From assembly GCA_021234155.1 (NCBI GenBank), contig JAJEKV010000020.1, positions 2,655,275 to 2,719,274 of the forward strand: 64,000 nt of DNA, given 5' to 3'. The notes under the pieces are model-generated. The model had not been told where the DNA came from and made no database searches. It was given only the letters and a program-made list of their open reading frames with translations. Positions 1 to 10,510 of the stretch are shown here, piece by piece; position 1 is the first letter of the stretch, and the number at the start of each line of letters is the position of its first letter. The DNA comes from Isoetes taiwanensis. Lineage: Eukaryota; Streptophyta; Lycopodiopsida; Isoetales; Isoetaceae. The position numbers were made by a program, and so were the translations under genes.

Positions 1-72
1 TGTAGTATATGCTAAGCTAATAACAGTTAAGCGAATTGGAAACAGTGAGCCAAATCTTTCTAAAGCAAGAAG

Positions 73-139
73 GTCTCACACGTCGCGCCAGAGCAAAAAC
101 CAAGACTCCAGGTTTTGCCCTGGGCGCAACATGCGAGAC
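73..139. repeat. 67-nt hairpin repeat, copy 1
   Basis: Imperfect inverted repeat starting GTCTCACACGT and ending ATGCGAGAC. An outer stem (GTCTC with GAGAC, then the CACGT/GCGCC region) encloses an inner stem CAAGAC/GTTTTG, which closes with one G-U pair. Same length and layout as the three other copies in the first 2.2 kb. It lies upstream of the H3-like gene, and its role is unknown. Confidence 0.85.
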
Positions 140-269
140 ATTAGGCCATAAACACCTTAATACTTGATGAATCTCAGAAAAGTAACATGCTAGATCGAGT
201 TGTAAGATAAGAATTAGCTAGATTGGTATAGTACACCCCTTCATGTAATTTAGCATAAAAATCCACAAT

Positions 270-336
270 GTCTCACACGTTGCGCCAGAGCAAAAACCAA
301 GACTCTAGGTCTTGTCCTGGGAGCAACGTGCGAGAC
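270..336. repeat. 67-nt hairpin repeat, copy 2
   Basis: Second copy, 197 bp after copy 1. The outer arms GTCTC and GAGAC enclose CACGTTGC paired with GCAACGTG, and the inner stem CAAGAC/GTCTTG has a five-base loop. This is the best-paired of the four copies. It sits about 100 bp upstream of the TATA box of the H3-like gene. Confidence 0.85.
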
Positions 337-437
337 CAATGGATTAGAAAAGTCTAAATTAAGCCCATGTAATAGGTTAATAAGTGTCTTGGCACATCCA
401 ATAGAGTAACTTGAAATTTGACCTAAAATTGGCCATC

Positions 438-445
438 TATAAATA
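438..445 (+). promoter_or_regulatory. TATA box of the H3-like gene
   Basis: TATAAATA, 105 bp upstream of the ATG at 550. The second unit has the same motif in the same context, with two hairpins upstream and an ORF downstream, so the two promoters look like copies of one design. Confidence 0.6.
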
Positions 446-549
446 GATCTAGACCCCCTCTCATTTGTACGTTTCCTCTTTAAAAAAATTGCTCCCGCTT
501 TTTAAGGCAATTTTTGGGCGCCCGACCTCGGATCGACGAGCCGTAAGAC

Positions 550-1795
550 ATGGCCAGAACCAAACAGACTGCTAGGGTTCCTCGAGAAGACGAAACCGCC
601 AGCGCCCTACTTCAGCGGATGCTTCAGGAGCGCCTTCTTAACAGAAAAGACCAGTCTTCATCGAGCGAGGGAACAACTTCAGATGAGCACCAAAGGAAAG
701 GATCCCAGCAGGAGGGAGCACAGGAGGAGGAGATAGACCAGCAGGTCGATCAAGAGGAGGTGCACTCAGATGCAGGTACAGAAGTGCTTGAGGATGAGCG
801 ATGAGATGCAAAAAGTCCTCGAAGAAATGGAGGAGGAGAAGAAACAGAAGGAGGAGCACGATCGGGTTGCCGAGCAAAATGAAGAACAGAGGGAGCCGAC
901 GCTCGAGCCGACCGAAGAAGAAGAATTCGCGGCGTGGATCAAGAAACACGAAGCAAAAGAACGCCGCCGGGAGAGGAAGCGGGCAGAGAAGAAGAGGAAG
1001 AGGGAGGAGCAGGAAGCCAAGGAGGCCGAGGAACTGAGGCAGAAGAAAGGAAAATTCGTGGAGGCGGGCCAAAGGAAAATCAAGAAGGTTCCACGAACAA
1101 AGATCGTTATCGAGGAGCGCCCGGCCGACAAACCTGCCTCGTCCGACGAGTTCAACCCTAACACAGAAGTTGGGAGTTCCTCCAAGCCCCCAGGGGAAGA
1201 GCAGGTGGATCAAGAACAGGCAGACCCGATTGAACAAGTGCAGAAGCCTCCGCCATATCCAACTTGGGACAGGAAGAAACAGCCACGACCTGCCCGAGAA
1301 TCGTATGTGATAGACCCTATCAAGGTCTACGAGAGGAAGCTGAGGGAGCACAACGCATTCTCGAGGAAGTGGGAGGCTTACAACTCCTACTACCAGGAGA
1401 ACAGGGTCAGAATTGTCGAAGGTGGACGTCCATCGAAAAAGCAGACCTTAAGGCCGCCGCCAGAGAAGCCCAAGCCTCCCAAGAAGCCCGCGAAAAAGAG
1501 AGCCAGCAGAAAGGAGAGCGAGAGACGAGCACTCCGGGATTAGGCACTTTCAGCGCAGCTTCAGCTTCCGAATCCCCCGTGCACCGTTCGCCCGATTAGT
1601 CAGAGAAGTAATACAGGAATACAATACCGGCATGAGGGTGACGGATGAAATGTTGCTGGCATTACAGGAAGCAATCGAGCAGAAGTTGGTGCAGCACTTT
1701 GAAGATTCCACGACATGCACGGTACATGCAAAATACTAACCTTAATGAGGAAAGACATGCAGCTGGCCAGCCACATTAAGGGAGAACCTCAGTAA
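550..1795 (+). pseudogene. Divergent histone H3 with a giant charged insertion between tail and fold
   Basis: The protein opens with MARTKQTAR, identical to the first eight residues of mature histone H3, then runs on as VPRED; H3 K9 and S10 are absent. About 300 highly charged residues follow, first acidic (Glu-rich, positions about 700-950), then mixed Glu/Lys/Arg, then Lys/Pro-rich. From 1530 an H3 fold appears: ALR before the alpha-N helix, IRHFQRS, APFARLVREV, LALQEAIEQKLVQHFED, a CxxHAK motif, and after 1736 MRKDMQLA and the end at 1795. Loop 1 has the canonical H3 length, unlike most CenH3. Three single-base frame changes are needed (about 780-800, 1538 and 1735), so the copy is either a pseudogene or carries read errors. 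No intron is seen. A typical H3 has 135 residues; this one would have about 414. The histone identity is certain by eye; function is unknown. Confidence 0.87.
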
Positions 1796-1935
1796 ATTTT
1801 GTAAATCATAAAATTTTGTTTAATACAAAGTGTTTTTGAGTAGACCATGTGTATAAATGTACTTAACTAAGTTGAATTAGCAAGTAATGGCTTTTTTTTA
1901 GTTAAATTGGACATTTTAGAGCAAGTAGTGAGGAT

Positions 1936-2002
1936 GTCTCACACGTCGCGCCAGAAGCAAAACCAAGACTCTAGGTCTTGACCTGGGCGCAACGTGTGAG
2001 AC
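1936..2002. repeat. 67-nt hairpin repeat, copy 3
   Basis: Third copy of the hairpin, 140 bp after the H3-like stop codon and upstream of the second unit. Outer arms GTCTC/GAGAC and inner stem CAAGAC/GTCTTG are both kept. Confidence 0.85.
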
Positions 2003-2134
2003 CATATCCAAACTAGACCAAAACACCTCCAAATCGACCAAGTAAGGGGTCAATCTTGCCTACTCGATGAGTCTAGCATGATTTGATCCTTGGATCACCC
2101 AAATTGGACAAGTTTTGACCAAGGTAGAGCAGAT

Positions 2135-2201
2135 GTCTCACACGTCGTGCCAGAAGCAAAACCCAGACTCTAGGTCTTGACCTGGGCGCAACGTGCGAGA
2201 C
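2135..2201. repeat. 67-nt hairpin repeat, copy 4
   Basis: Fourth copy, 199 bp after copy 3, matching the 197-bp spacing of copies 1 and 2. The outer stem is kept. The inner 5' arm reads CAGAC rather than CAAGAC, so the inner stem is slightly weaker. Confidence 0.83.
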
Positions 2202-2394
2202 CTCCTAGCATTTTCTCCACCATGCCATATCCAATTGACCTCCTGTTTGTTGCGACAGGTTCGTTAGGTAGTCCCAGTCATGCTCAAACCCTCAAATTAG
2301 CCTTCCAATTCCCATTTGAACCTCATCATAAGCTAGAATTGGCCAACCCCAAGAGTTTTTCAAGTCACCCAAAAATAAAGGTTTTTCCCTAGTC

Positions 2395-2402
2395 TATAAA
2401 TA
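2395..2402 (+). promoter_or_regulatory. TATA box of the second unit
   Basis: TATAAATA, 120 bp upstream of the likely ATG at 2515, mirroring the arrangement at 438-445. Confidence 0.55.
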
Positions 2403-2514
2403 GGCTCCCATTTCTCACTTACCATCCTACAAGTTTGCTCCAGACCTTATAGGCGATTTTCCAGCTCCCTGAGGCGCTTCTGAATCCGTTTGTTAGTCCC
2501 ATCTTCCCTAGATC

Positions 2515-4015
2515 CATGGCAACTGCTGATTTCAGGCGATGGTAGCACCATTGCCCATGCAGCTGAGCCCGATGTCAATGCCATTTTTCAAGTTTTTCAA
2601 AAAGAGATAGATGTCCAAACCACCCTACACGCAACCCCAGCATATAGACAAGTCTTAACCGAGTTCCAAGCTAGGGTAGGACAGTCCCTAGTGCAGCTCC
2701 CCCCTTGTACAGGCTATTTTGTCCCCTGGCGATCCCTTCAAGCAGCCTTGGGTGATGTTCCAAACATTGCCAAGTACCTGACCAACAAGGCCCAAGGTTG
2801 CCAGATTACATGGTCTTGACAGTCGACAGGACCAAGTATTTCTCCTACACCGCCGCCTTAGCAATCTTCCTTTCCCACCGTGCTGAAAACCCCATTGGGG
2901 AAACCTCTATCCCTCCCATGGAGGTGGACCCCATAGCCTCCTCAGCAGCAGACCAGCTCCTTTTGCAGTACCAATAGGAGCAAGAAGGAAGAGCAGAAGA
3001 CGAGGAATCGGAAGACGAGGACTACGCCGAGCTCGACCCAGCAGAAGAGCAGCAGCTAGCGGAAGAGGAGTTACGCAACTTTGAACGAAACCGGCAGACC
3101 CTCAGGATCTCTCTCCCATTTGGGCTAGGTATCACAAGCCTAGCCCCCATCATCATCGACGGCGAGGAGTACCTACTCCTCAGCGACATCCAGAACCTCC
3201 CTGAATGCAGGGAGAGGGAGTACTGACTCGACGAATTGCTGCAACAACTGCGGCAACAACCAGATCTGGATGATTTCATCGTCTGGGGAGTTTCAGATTT
3301 CCCGTTTCAGGTAAGAGAAGTCGACACCTATACAGGGGAGTCGACTTCAAACATCCAAGCCTACAGTAACATCAGGCAAATAATGGAAGCTCGGGACCTG
3401 CCATCCGATGAGGAGTTCTATGCCATTCAAGAACGGATGGGGATCCGTGGCAAGACCACGAACATTTTGATGCCGAGCTCTTCGAACCAGCCCCCATAGA
3501 GAGAAGAGGCGAAATCGACAATCAGAGATTACAAAGAGTTCACCGAGGTGGAGGTCGATGAATATACCAGAAGAGCTGGCGGCCGAGGGTGCGACGAATC
3601 AACAACGTCGCACAACGACAGGTCGCTGAGATACTATCTCCCCCTGCTGCTGCATGGGAGAATAGCGGTAATACACCGCAAATTTAGCCCCAGGGGCGAA
3701 GAAGGAGTATTCATGCTCATCGCACTCTCAGGCTTTGGCATGCATGCTTGGCTGGCTTCAAACACCGACTATGTCGTCTTAGTCAAGAGAACGATGGCAC
3801 TTGACATCTTCGACTTTGTTGTGCCCTACTGACGGCAGGGAAGACTAGCAGTAACCGCGGCCTACACCTCCGACCGCAGGGTAGAGGAATTAGTGACAGC
3901 CTTGCAGGGCAGGTCATCAACCAACATCCTCAGGAACTTGGGACGCTCGGTAGGAACGGCTCAAGTTAAGAAGTTTCTTGAGGATAATCCATCCTACCGG
4001 CGATTTCAAGAATAG
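2515..4015 (+). pseudogene. Acidic ORF of unknown function, broken
   Basis: I do not recognise this protein. ATG at 2515 begins MATADF; after two frame changes (about 2540 and 2800) one frame stays protein-like to the stop at 4013-4015, interrupted by four in-frame stops at 2975, 3224, 3497 and 3830. The middle (about 2980-3080) is Glu/Asp-rich. Coding character is clear because the same frame resumes after every stop. Its upstream region (two hairpins, then TATA) copies that of the H3-like gene, suggesting joint regulation or a shared origin. The C-terminal part has MALDIFDFVV followed by RQGR, which faintly recalls the end of histone H4 (TAMDVVYAL then RQGR), but spacing differs by three residues and the rest does not convincingly align, so I do not call it a histone. 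Confidence 0.5.
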
Positions 4016-5489
4016 TTAGACTCTCGATCCCGGAGGCATTGTAACTAAGATATTATATATATACACTATCTTACTCTGGGCATTAGCAATAGTTCCCTCT
4101 AAGGCTTATGTCCCATCCTCTAATCCAAGTGTTGGTATTATCATAGTGGTAATAATAGTCCATGAACAAGTTACTTGGTCCTATAAAAGCAACTATGAAG
4201 CTGGGATACCTTGTCTATGATAAAGGGACCAATTCATCTCTATGGCTTTGAACATTGCAACAAATTGTTGGCTTGAACTTGGCCCCTTGAAATAATAAGC
4301 TAACCCATGTTGCTCTTGGAGCTTGATGGAGGTTTGTTTCTATATGATGGTCATATCCCACACTAAAAACTAATATGGTTTAGATTGACTTAGGTGATGG
4401 TAGTTTTTTGCCACTTGATTGGTTTGGTCTTTACAAATGACTAAGTGGCTTCTCAGTCTTGGAATCTTGAGACATCAAAGTATGTTTCTTATCAAAAGTT
4501 GGTTGATAGGTCGAACATGATCATAATATAAATATTATAGTTTGGTTTTTTTTGCATGGTATAGCTTTACCATGGGATAGTCATTTGGAAATCATTTGGA
4601 AATCCTTTGTATATGATGGGGTAGGGCTGGAATCAAGCATGTAAGCCTTGGCATAGGAAATTAAAAATATGCAACCAGGATCTCGAGAATAGAGTTTGAT
4701 ACTGCTTTAGACAAATTGGTATAATGATCCTAATTTGTTAAGGAAATGAATGGGAATGGATAAACCTAAGGGTTTGCTGTTATTTGATGGTGGGTGCATG
4801 GAGAAGGAGTTAACCAGGTATTGTCTACATAAAAGTTACCTATGCCTACCATGACACAGGGATATAAGGTTCTTGGAAATGAGGCCTTTAGATTTAAGGT
4901 GATTTAATCTGTTGAATACATGGATGGAGACCACAAGTGACATGGTCATATGGAACATTGGTAATGGTTGATAGTGGTAGGAGGGTGGTGACATTCGACA
5001 TAATTAGATGAACCATTGCATTAATGGTTGTAAAATAAAAGTAGACCATTTTGGGTCATTGAGTCTTGGATACACAAACCATAGCATAAGGTTGATAGTA
5101 AATTTGCTATTTTCTAAATGTCAACACTTGTATGCTATTTACGGTATTTTATTATTCTTATTCATTTTATTATCTTTATTCATTATATTGTGGTATTTGG
5201 TATCGTGAAAAACCCTAACATCAGCTACAAACCCTAACGATGGAGCTTGGAAGCTGCTTTTGACGGATGACGATAGACGGATCCCTAACTGATTGATCTG
5301 GACAAATTTATTTGCGAAATATGGATGATCAACAATATGCAAAATATCTGCCACAAAGCTTTCATGACAGGGTGTTCAGGTAACGGTTTTTCTGACTAAT
5401 CTTGCTTTACCTAAATAGTCTTGTAATGGATAGGTAAACTGGGATTGTTTATCTGATGTTTATGGCCTAATCAGATTGATATGTTGAGC

Positions 5490-5497
5490 TATAAATA
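5490..5497 (+). promoter_or_regulatory. TATA box upstream of ORF0, copy A
   Basis: TATAAATA, 39 bp upstream of the ORF0 ATG at 5529, and conserved in the inverted copy C. The short spacing suggests a short leader or an alternative start. Confidence 0.5.
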
Positions 5498-5528
5498 TAT
5501 GGTCTCCTTTAGTTTAAAACCCTGAGAT

Positions 5529-5860
5529 ATGAATAAGGTAGGGCGACCTGAGGGCAGTAGCAATAAGGGGCAGACAAGGGCCAAACTTATAGAATTCCTT
5601 AGAAGAAATGGTGTTGAGCACAGCAGTCCCCAACCTTCCAAAGCACAATTGATTGAGCTTTGCAAGGCAAATGGCCCGATCCTAACAGGGGACAAGAATG
5701 ATTCGGCATTGTGAAGTTTCTACCAAGCTTAAATCCATGCGTGAACGCCCCCAAAGGTCTCCAATGTCTTGAAAAATCCGGATACCTCCCCGGCATTGTG
5801 GAGAGGGTAGCTGATTCAGAAAGTGAAGAAGATACAGATTATGATGTCCAGCCGAATCAG
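5529..5860 (+). pseudogene. ORF0 exon, SAP-like small protein, copy A
   Basis: Begins MNKVGRPEGSSNKG and contains two helix-forming stretches, TRAKLIEFLRRNG and SKAQLIELCKANG, the second resembling a SAP DNA-binding motif. The tail is acidic and ends QPNQ at a GT splice donor (5861). The intact sister in copy C shows 333 nt; this copy has 332, so it is frameshifted, near 5684-5690 where C reads CCTGGATCC and A reads CCCGATCC. It is followed after the intron by ORF1 in phase 0. A DNA- or chromatin-binding role for the N-terminal domain is inferred from the SAP-like pattern only. Confidence 0.6.
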
Positions 5861-7283
5861 GTTCCCATTCTTGGTTATTTGGTGTTGAAATTTAGCATTT
5901 CCTTTCCTGAAGTTATTGCATATCTTTTTTGTTAACTTATTGTTTGAGCTTCATTCTCCCTATAATTCATGTTAAATATTACTTATTCCTATGAGATAGA
6001 GTAAGGTTTTGTGTATATCTGACTGGCAGTCTTGGAAAATTATACATAGCATTTGGTTAAAATTCTAGCACATATTTTCGCCTTATAACCGGTTTTTTCA
6101 GTCACTGAATTGTATACCCAGCATTTGATGAAATATAGGCTTTACAATTGGTTGAATTCTAACTTGTATTTGTCTTATTATATACGTGTTGGATGGTCTG
6201 ATCCTAGGTCCACTTAGTATGGGGTAAATAATATTGAAAAGCCCTGGTTAAATCATGCATTAAATATCCTGGATGATAGCAGATTAGTAATTCTCTCATG
6301 TTAATTGTATGTTTTACAGCTTGGATCGGATAGGTTTGTATACTCCTTGGATCTCTAATCCTTTCTTATGACTATTTAAGTAATATTCTTTATTCTGTGG
6401 GTAAAGGGCAGAAATGCCAAGAGAGTTCATTGCTTACCTGTTAGCATTAGTGTTTTTTACCCTCTTTTGGCTAATTAATGCTATTTGCTGCAGGTAACCG
6501 ACCTCTCTTCTCCTGCATTGTTATTTTGCATGATGATTGAAGATGGTAACTGGCTGATGAACGATTTTTTATGAACCATTGTATGTGAGTTTTTTGTATA
6601 TTACATAATTGGATGGTAAGAAATTACCTTAACTATATTTCAGGTTATTCCTCTTGATGGATATATTTGACTTATCTGCAGTAATGGAAAATTCTTTTTC
6701 TTACAAATGGTTGGTCTAAATTTGGATTATAAGATCTGGTTGGAAAATTGGAGTGGTCTTAATCATGGATATATAAATGGTTTAATAAAATTACTACCTA
6801 ACCTATAAGTGGCATTATTTGTGCTTAAACTTCTTCATAAATTTGTTGAGTTATTCATAGTAGGTTTGGGTTTTGAATGGTTTTATTTATGGATATGGCA
6901 GTATCTATTAGCTGTTATTACTTCAGCATTGAAAGGTTTGCATAGAATTCTTTTGGCAGAACTTTTTATGGCTTGAATATGGGAAATATGGTTATAAAAT
7001 TTTCAGTCCCAGGACCTCTATGATTTCCCTTTTTAGGGTTCAATAAATTCAGGTGTCCTATTTAGTTAGTATAGGGCTCCGTGGATGTCTAGTTAATGCA
7101 AAAGGTCTTGGCTAGGCCGGTCTATATATCTCCCCACTTTGAATCACTAGTCTTACTAGTGTGAATCATAGAGGTCATTGGGACTTATGTTTTATGTTTT
7201 ATGCTTTCATTCTTATATATTGAATTTTATATGTCTTTTAGGATGCTTTCTCTGCTATATTCTAAGTTTTATTTGTGATATAG
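5861..7283 (+). other. Predicted intron, copy A
   Basis: Starts GTTCCC directly after the QPNQ codons and ends in GATATAG before the ORF1 exon. The frame is kept across the junction (phase 0). The equivalent intron in copy B1 starts and ends at the same protein position, although the intron sequences differ. Confidence 0.6.
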
Positions 7284-8711
7284 GAAGCTAATACTCGGGT
7301 AAATGACACTGAACTTTCCAAGCAGCATACTAGCAATCAGCAGAATGATGTCAATAATTCAAATGAAGGCAGATCTGGATGGCTTCCCGAATTGGTAAAT
7401 CTGGGATATTCAGAGGAGGGCATAAGGGCACCTAATAAGGCTGTTCAAGCTGTGATTGCATGCATCAAGCTACCTGAGGTACACAACCTTTTAATCTGCA
7501 AAGAATGTACACTTGGTGATGGTGATATTTCTGCTATTCTTTTCTTGGGGTTTAACAACATGCTGGGACTAGTCTCAAGTTTTAAAGATGCGGATTATGG
7601 AAAGTGCCATGACTTGATTATTCAGGCATACAAGAATCTTCCAAGTGCACATATGAATGCTGATAGTAAGGATTTACATGATCTTCTAGCCTTTATCAAA
7701 GGTCTGACTGCTTTGGAAAAACAGAATGCACTTAAGTTTACCTATACTCCAAACAATAAAATGGATACTGCTAAGGAGACTGCAGCTGAAACTGAGGCTT
7801 CCTTAGATAATTGCCTCTTTGATATTGCTGATGTGAATGATGGGGATCATTCTGTGGCTTCTAACCTTGGTAATGTTTCTTCTGGCTCAGAGGAGAATAT
7901 TATGGAAGAATTAGAAACATACAACCTTAAGGAACTGAATTTGTTTAACAGTGGAAGTTTTCCAATTATGTCCAGCAGGAATGTGGAGATTCATGGTGAT
8001 CAATTCCAGCAGGTGCTTTGGGCCAGCAAAAATCTTGGAGTTATAGCCCCCATAAGTAAAGAGTCTTTAATAATGCTGGCACGTTTAAACCCTGATGAGG
8101 TATCTAAGGCTGAGAAGGATGCTATCTCCTTTACTAAGCATATCAGGAAAATTACTTTAAAGTTACCTTTTAGTATTGAGATGCTGGAGAAGAAATGTGT
8201 ACTGGGAAATGAACTGTATATTGGTCAAAAGGGACATATGGCCAAGACCAATGAACCAAGGATTGATTTCTACTTAAAACGCATTTGGAGGACATACTGC
8301 CCTTTCTTTAAATGTAATTGTGATCAGGTTACAGATGAAAAATGCCCAGATAATATCATATGGGTAGACCATATGATATGGTTCATGCTGAATAATTTGG
8401 ATAGAATATGGCCTCAACAGAAAATTCAGATGAGGTTTGCCTTTATGGCTAGATGGCTGGCTACTGATCCCATTAAGAAGGTTGTCCTCTCATATATTGG
8501 ATACCTCAAAATACGTGATCTCATGTTCAGAATGACTCACAGGCTTGCTGAGAATGATAAAATTAATTTCAAACTGGAGTTTGGTAACTCAAGGGCAGTG
8601 GACATCATAGAAAAAACTATCAAGTCTAGGAAGTTCTTGATGGATCATCTACATGATAACAGCAGCTTTGGTTATGCACCTTCCAAGAAAAGAAATCAGA
8701 TGGTCTTCTGA
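7284..8711 (+). CDS. ORF1 of Penelope-like element A, truncated
   Basis: Open from the splice acceptor at 7284 to 8711. The protein aligns along its length with ORF1 of copy B1: NKAVQ near the start, a TFLG/LFLGFNNML stretch, YNLKELNLFN, LGVIAP, GQKGHMAK, a cysteine cluster (CPFFKCNC then a further Cys and DHMIWF) and GYLKIRDLM. No known enzymatic domain is recognised. The Cys/His cluster could bind zinc. Homology ends about 8690, where the frame runs into L1 sequence and stops at 8711. A role as nucleic-acid-binding partner of the reverse transcriptase is inference from gene order. Confidence 0.6.
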   Translation, partial: EANTRVNDTELSKQHTSNQQNDVNNSNEGRSGWLPELVNLGYSEEGIRAPNKAVQAVIACIKLPEVHNLLICKECTLGDGDISAILFLGFNNMLGLVSSFKDADYGKCHDLIIQAYKNLPSAHMNADSKDLHDLLAFIKGLTALEKQNALKFTYTPNNKMDTAKETAAETEASLDNCLFDIADVNDGDHSVASNLGNVSSGSEENIMEELETYNLKELNLFNSGSFPIMSSRNVEIHGDQFQQVLWASKNLGVIAPISKESLIMLARLNPDEVSKAEKDAISFTKHIRKITLKLPFSIEMLEKKCVLGNELYIGQKGHMAKTNEPRIDFYLKRIWRTYCPFFKCNCDQVTDEKCPDNIIWVDHMIWFMLNNLDRIWPQQKIQMRFAFMARWLATDPIKKVVLSYIGYLKIRDLMFRMTHRLAENDKINFKLEFGNSRAVDIIEKTIKSRKFLMDHLHDNSSFGYAPSKKRNQMVF

Positions 8712-10510
8712 AAGCGACATTGATCCTCGTGCCAGGGGTTTGGGTTTCCCAGTCATCACTGCCAGAGAATCAGTTAAACTTCTTGGTCTTCCCTTGGTGT
8801 TGTTAGACAGCCTTAAAGGGCTCTGGGCCCCTATCCTCGATAAACTAAGAAAGAAGGTTGGTCTGTGGTCTACAAAGTCCCTTTCTACAGCTAGACGGGT
8901 GACAGTTGCAAATGCCGTTCTTGCTGCCTCTTATATTTATTACTCTTCAGTTATGGTCGCCCAGAAAGGGGTGTATAACCAAATACAAGTTATCATCCGG
9001 AAATTTATCTGGGGGGGTATGGCGAAGGTGGCCTGGGGTGAACTCTGTCGTGACAAAAAAGATGGTGGTTTGGGCTGTAAAGATCCCTTCTTACAAGCTC
9101 AGGCTCTGGCAGCCAAATTTGTCTGGCATACTCTACAAGGTGAGTCATCCCCTGCTCTTAGATTTGTCTCTTACTGGTTGAAGCAAGGCAAGCTCCTTGG
9201 TAAGCCATGTCTCCCTAGGGATGAGTTGGGTGCTCTGTTCTACAACTTCAAGGTGGCTCCTGGAACATCTCCAGTCATGCGGAAAATTCTTCATGCTTGG
9301 ATACAGGTGCAACATCTCTTCTCTCCTACGGATCCCCCTAGGGATGCGGGGGGGTTTAGTTTATTTTGGAACACCGGGATCTGGGAAAGGGAAGGGCTTC
9401 CCTTGGCCCTCTCACACCCTCGTATCTTTGTCAAATGGAAGGATTGTGGAATAACTTTGTTGCAACATCTATGGGTTAATGGCAGATGGATTTGCTGGAC
9501 TGCATTCAAAGCGACAATCCCGAATCCAGGGGAAGGAGATCGTAAAGTCTTTAAGGAAATCCTAAGGAATGCCGCTAATCTGACAGGTATTGTGGGGACA
9601 CAGGAGAGTTGGCTACACGATGGGCAAAATCAGTATAGTGTGAGGAGGATTTATAGGGATTTGTGCCAGGATACCCCCTTGATAGCTGAGGTTAGGCTTG
9701 GGGTTAGTTTGGCAGACACCAAAACCTTACTGTCAAACTCCTGGAAGTCTATCTGTTCTAGAAAGATTCAGTTTTTTAGATGGTTAGCTCTTCAAGGTGG
9801 ATTAAGTACCAAGGAAAGGTTATTTAATAAGAGTGTTACGGTTGACGACAGATGTCCATTGGGCGGTCAAGTTACTGAATCCATAGTGCATCTCTTTTTT
9901 TGTCCCCGGATTGCTGAATTTTGGCAGTGGGTTTGTCCTATTATTGGTATCATGTTAAACCAACTAGTCTGGCCAGATCTGATCATCATCACGGATCACT
10001 GCTGTATAGACGCCTCCCTGGTGAATCTGACACTTTGGGTTATCTGGAAGCATCGTTGTGATGTGGCCCTAGGTGGTCAAGGGATTTCCATCGAGAAGTT
10101 AAACAACTTTTTCAATATGGAGGTTGCTCTGATGGCCCTATCTCATCATAAGAAGAAAGGCGAGAAATACAATAAAGGACTTGATAAAGTTGGATCCTTG
10201 GTAGGGTTCTATTCATACTTCAAGTGGTTGATAACGAGATAGTTTGAACTACTGGTAATGAAGCAGGTAGCTTTTAAATCTGGAGTAGTAAACTGGTGGA
10301 CCCTGTACTAGAATGGAGCTGGCTCTCTCTATAGTACCCACTCTCTGGTGAAGAAAGAAGATTTTTCTTATAGTACCCTTTTAGCGGGGAAGACGAGTTG
10401 ATGCCCTCTTGTTCTCGTACTAAGACTCCTACATCCTCTGTATTTCCCTTATAGTGGGGCTCTACTGTACATACTTTATTACTTTTTAATATAAATATAT
10501 ATCTTACCAT

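Larger units (their letters stand above)
4056..8690 (+). mobile_element. Penelope-like element copy A, 3' truncated
   Basis: The 5' boundary lies at a short TATATATA run next to the end of the second unit. Copy C (31323-34395, inverted) repeats its first 3 kb almost exactly, which defines the 5' end as CACTATCTTACTCTG next to TA repeats. The element carries a TATA box, ORF0, a 1.4-kb intron and ORF1; the reverse transcriptase is missing because an L1 fragment replaces everything after about 8690. The family plan is inferred by comparison with copy B1. Between 4070 and 5480 I see no ORF that looks coding; this is probably 5' UTR or promoter. Confidence 0.7.

Noticed and set aside
1730-1795. 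Replication-type histone mRNA stem-loop after the H3-like gene
   Set aside because: No such 16-nt stem-loop is seen after the stop, and plant histone genes lack it anyway.
2975-3832. Stops corrected by U-to-C RNA editing or stop-codon readthrough
   Set aside because: Such editing is known from fern and hornwort organelles, and nothing here indicates organellar DNA; mutation is simpler.
1-4050. The H3-like region as an LTR retrotransposon with the hairpins as LTR parts
   Set aside because: No direct terminal repeats, no protease, reverse transcriptase or integrase, and the GGGCGCCCGACC after the promoter does not match a tRNA end I can name.
6554-6560. CTGATGA, a possible hammerhead ribozyme core as found in some Penelope-like elements
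   Set aside because: No GAAA at the required place and no flanking stems; copies A and C differ exactly here. I found no other hammerhead core.
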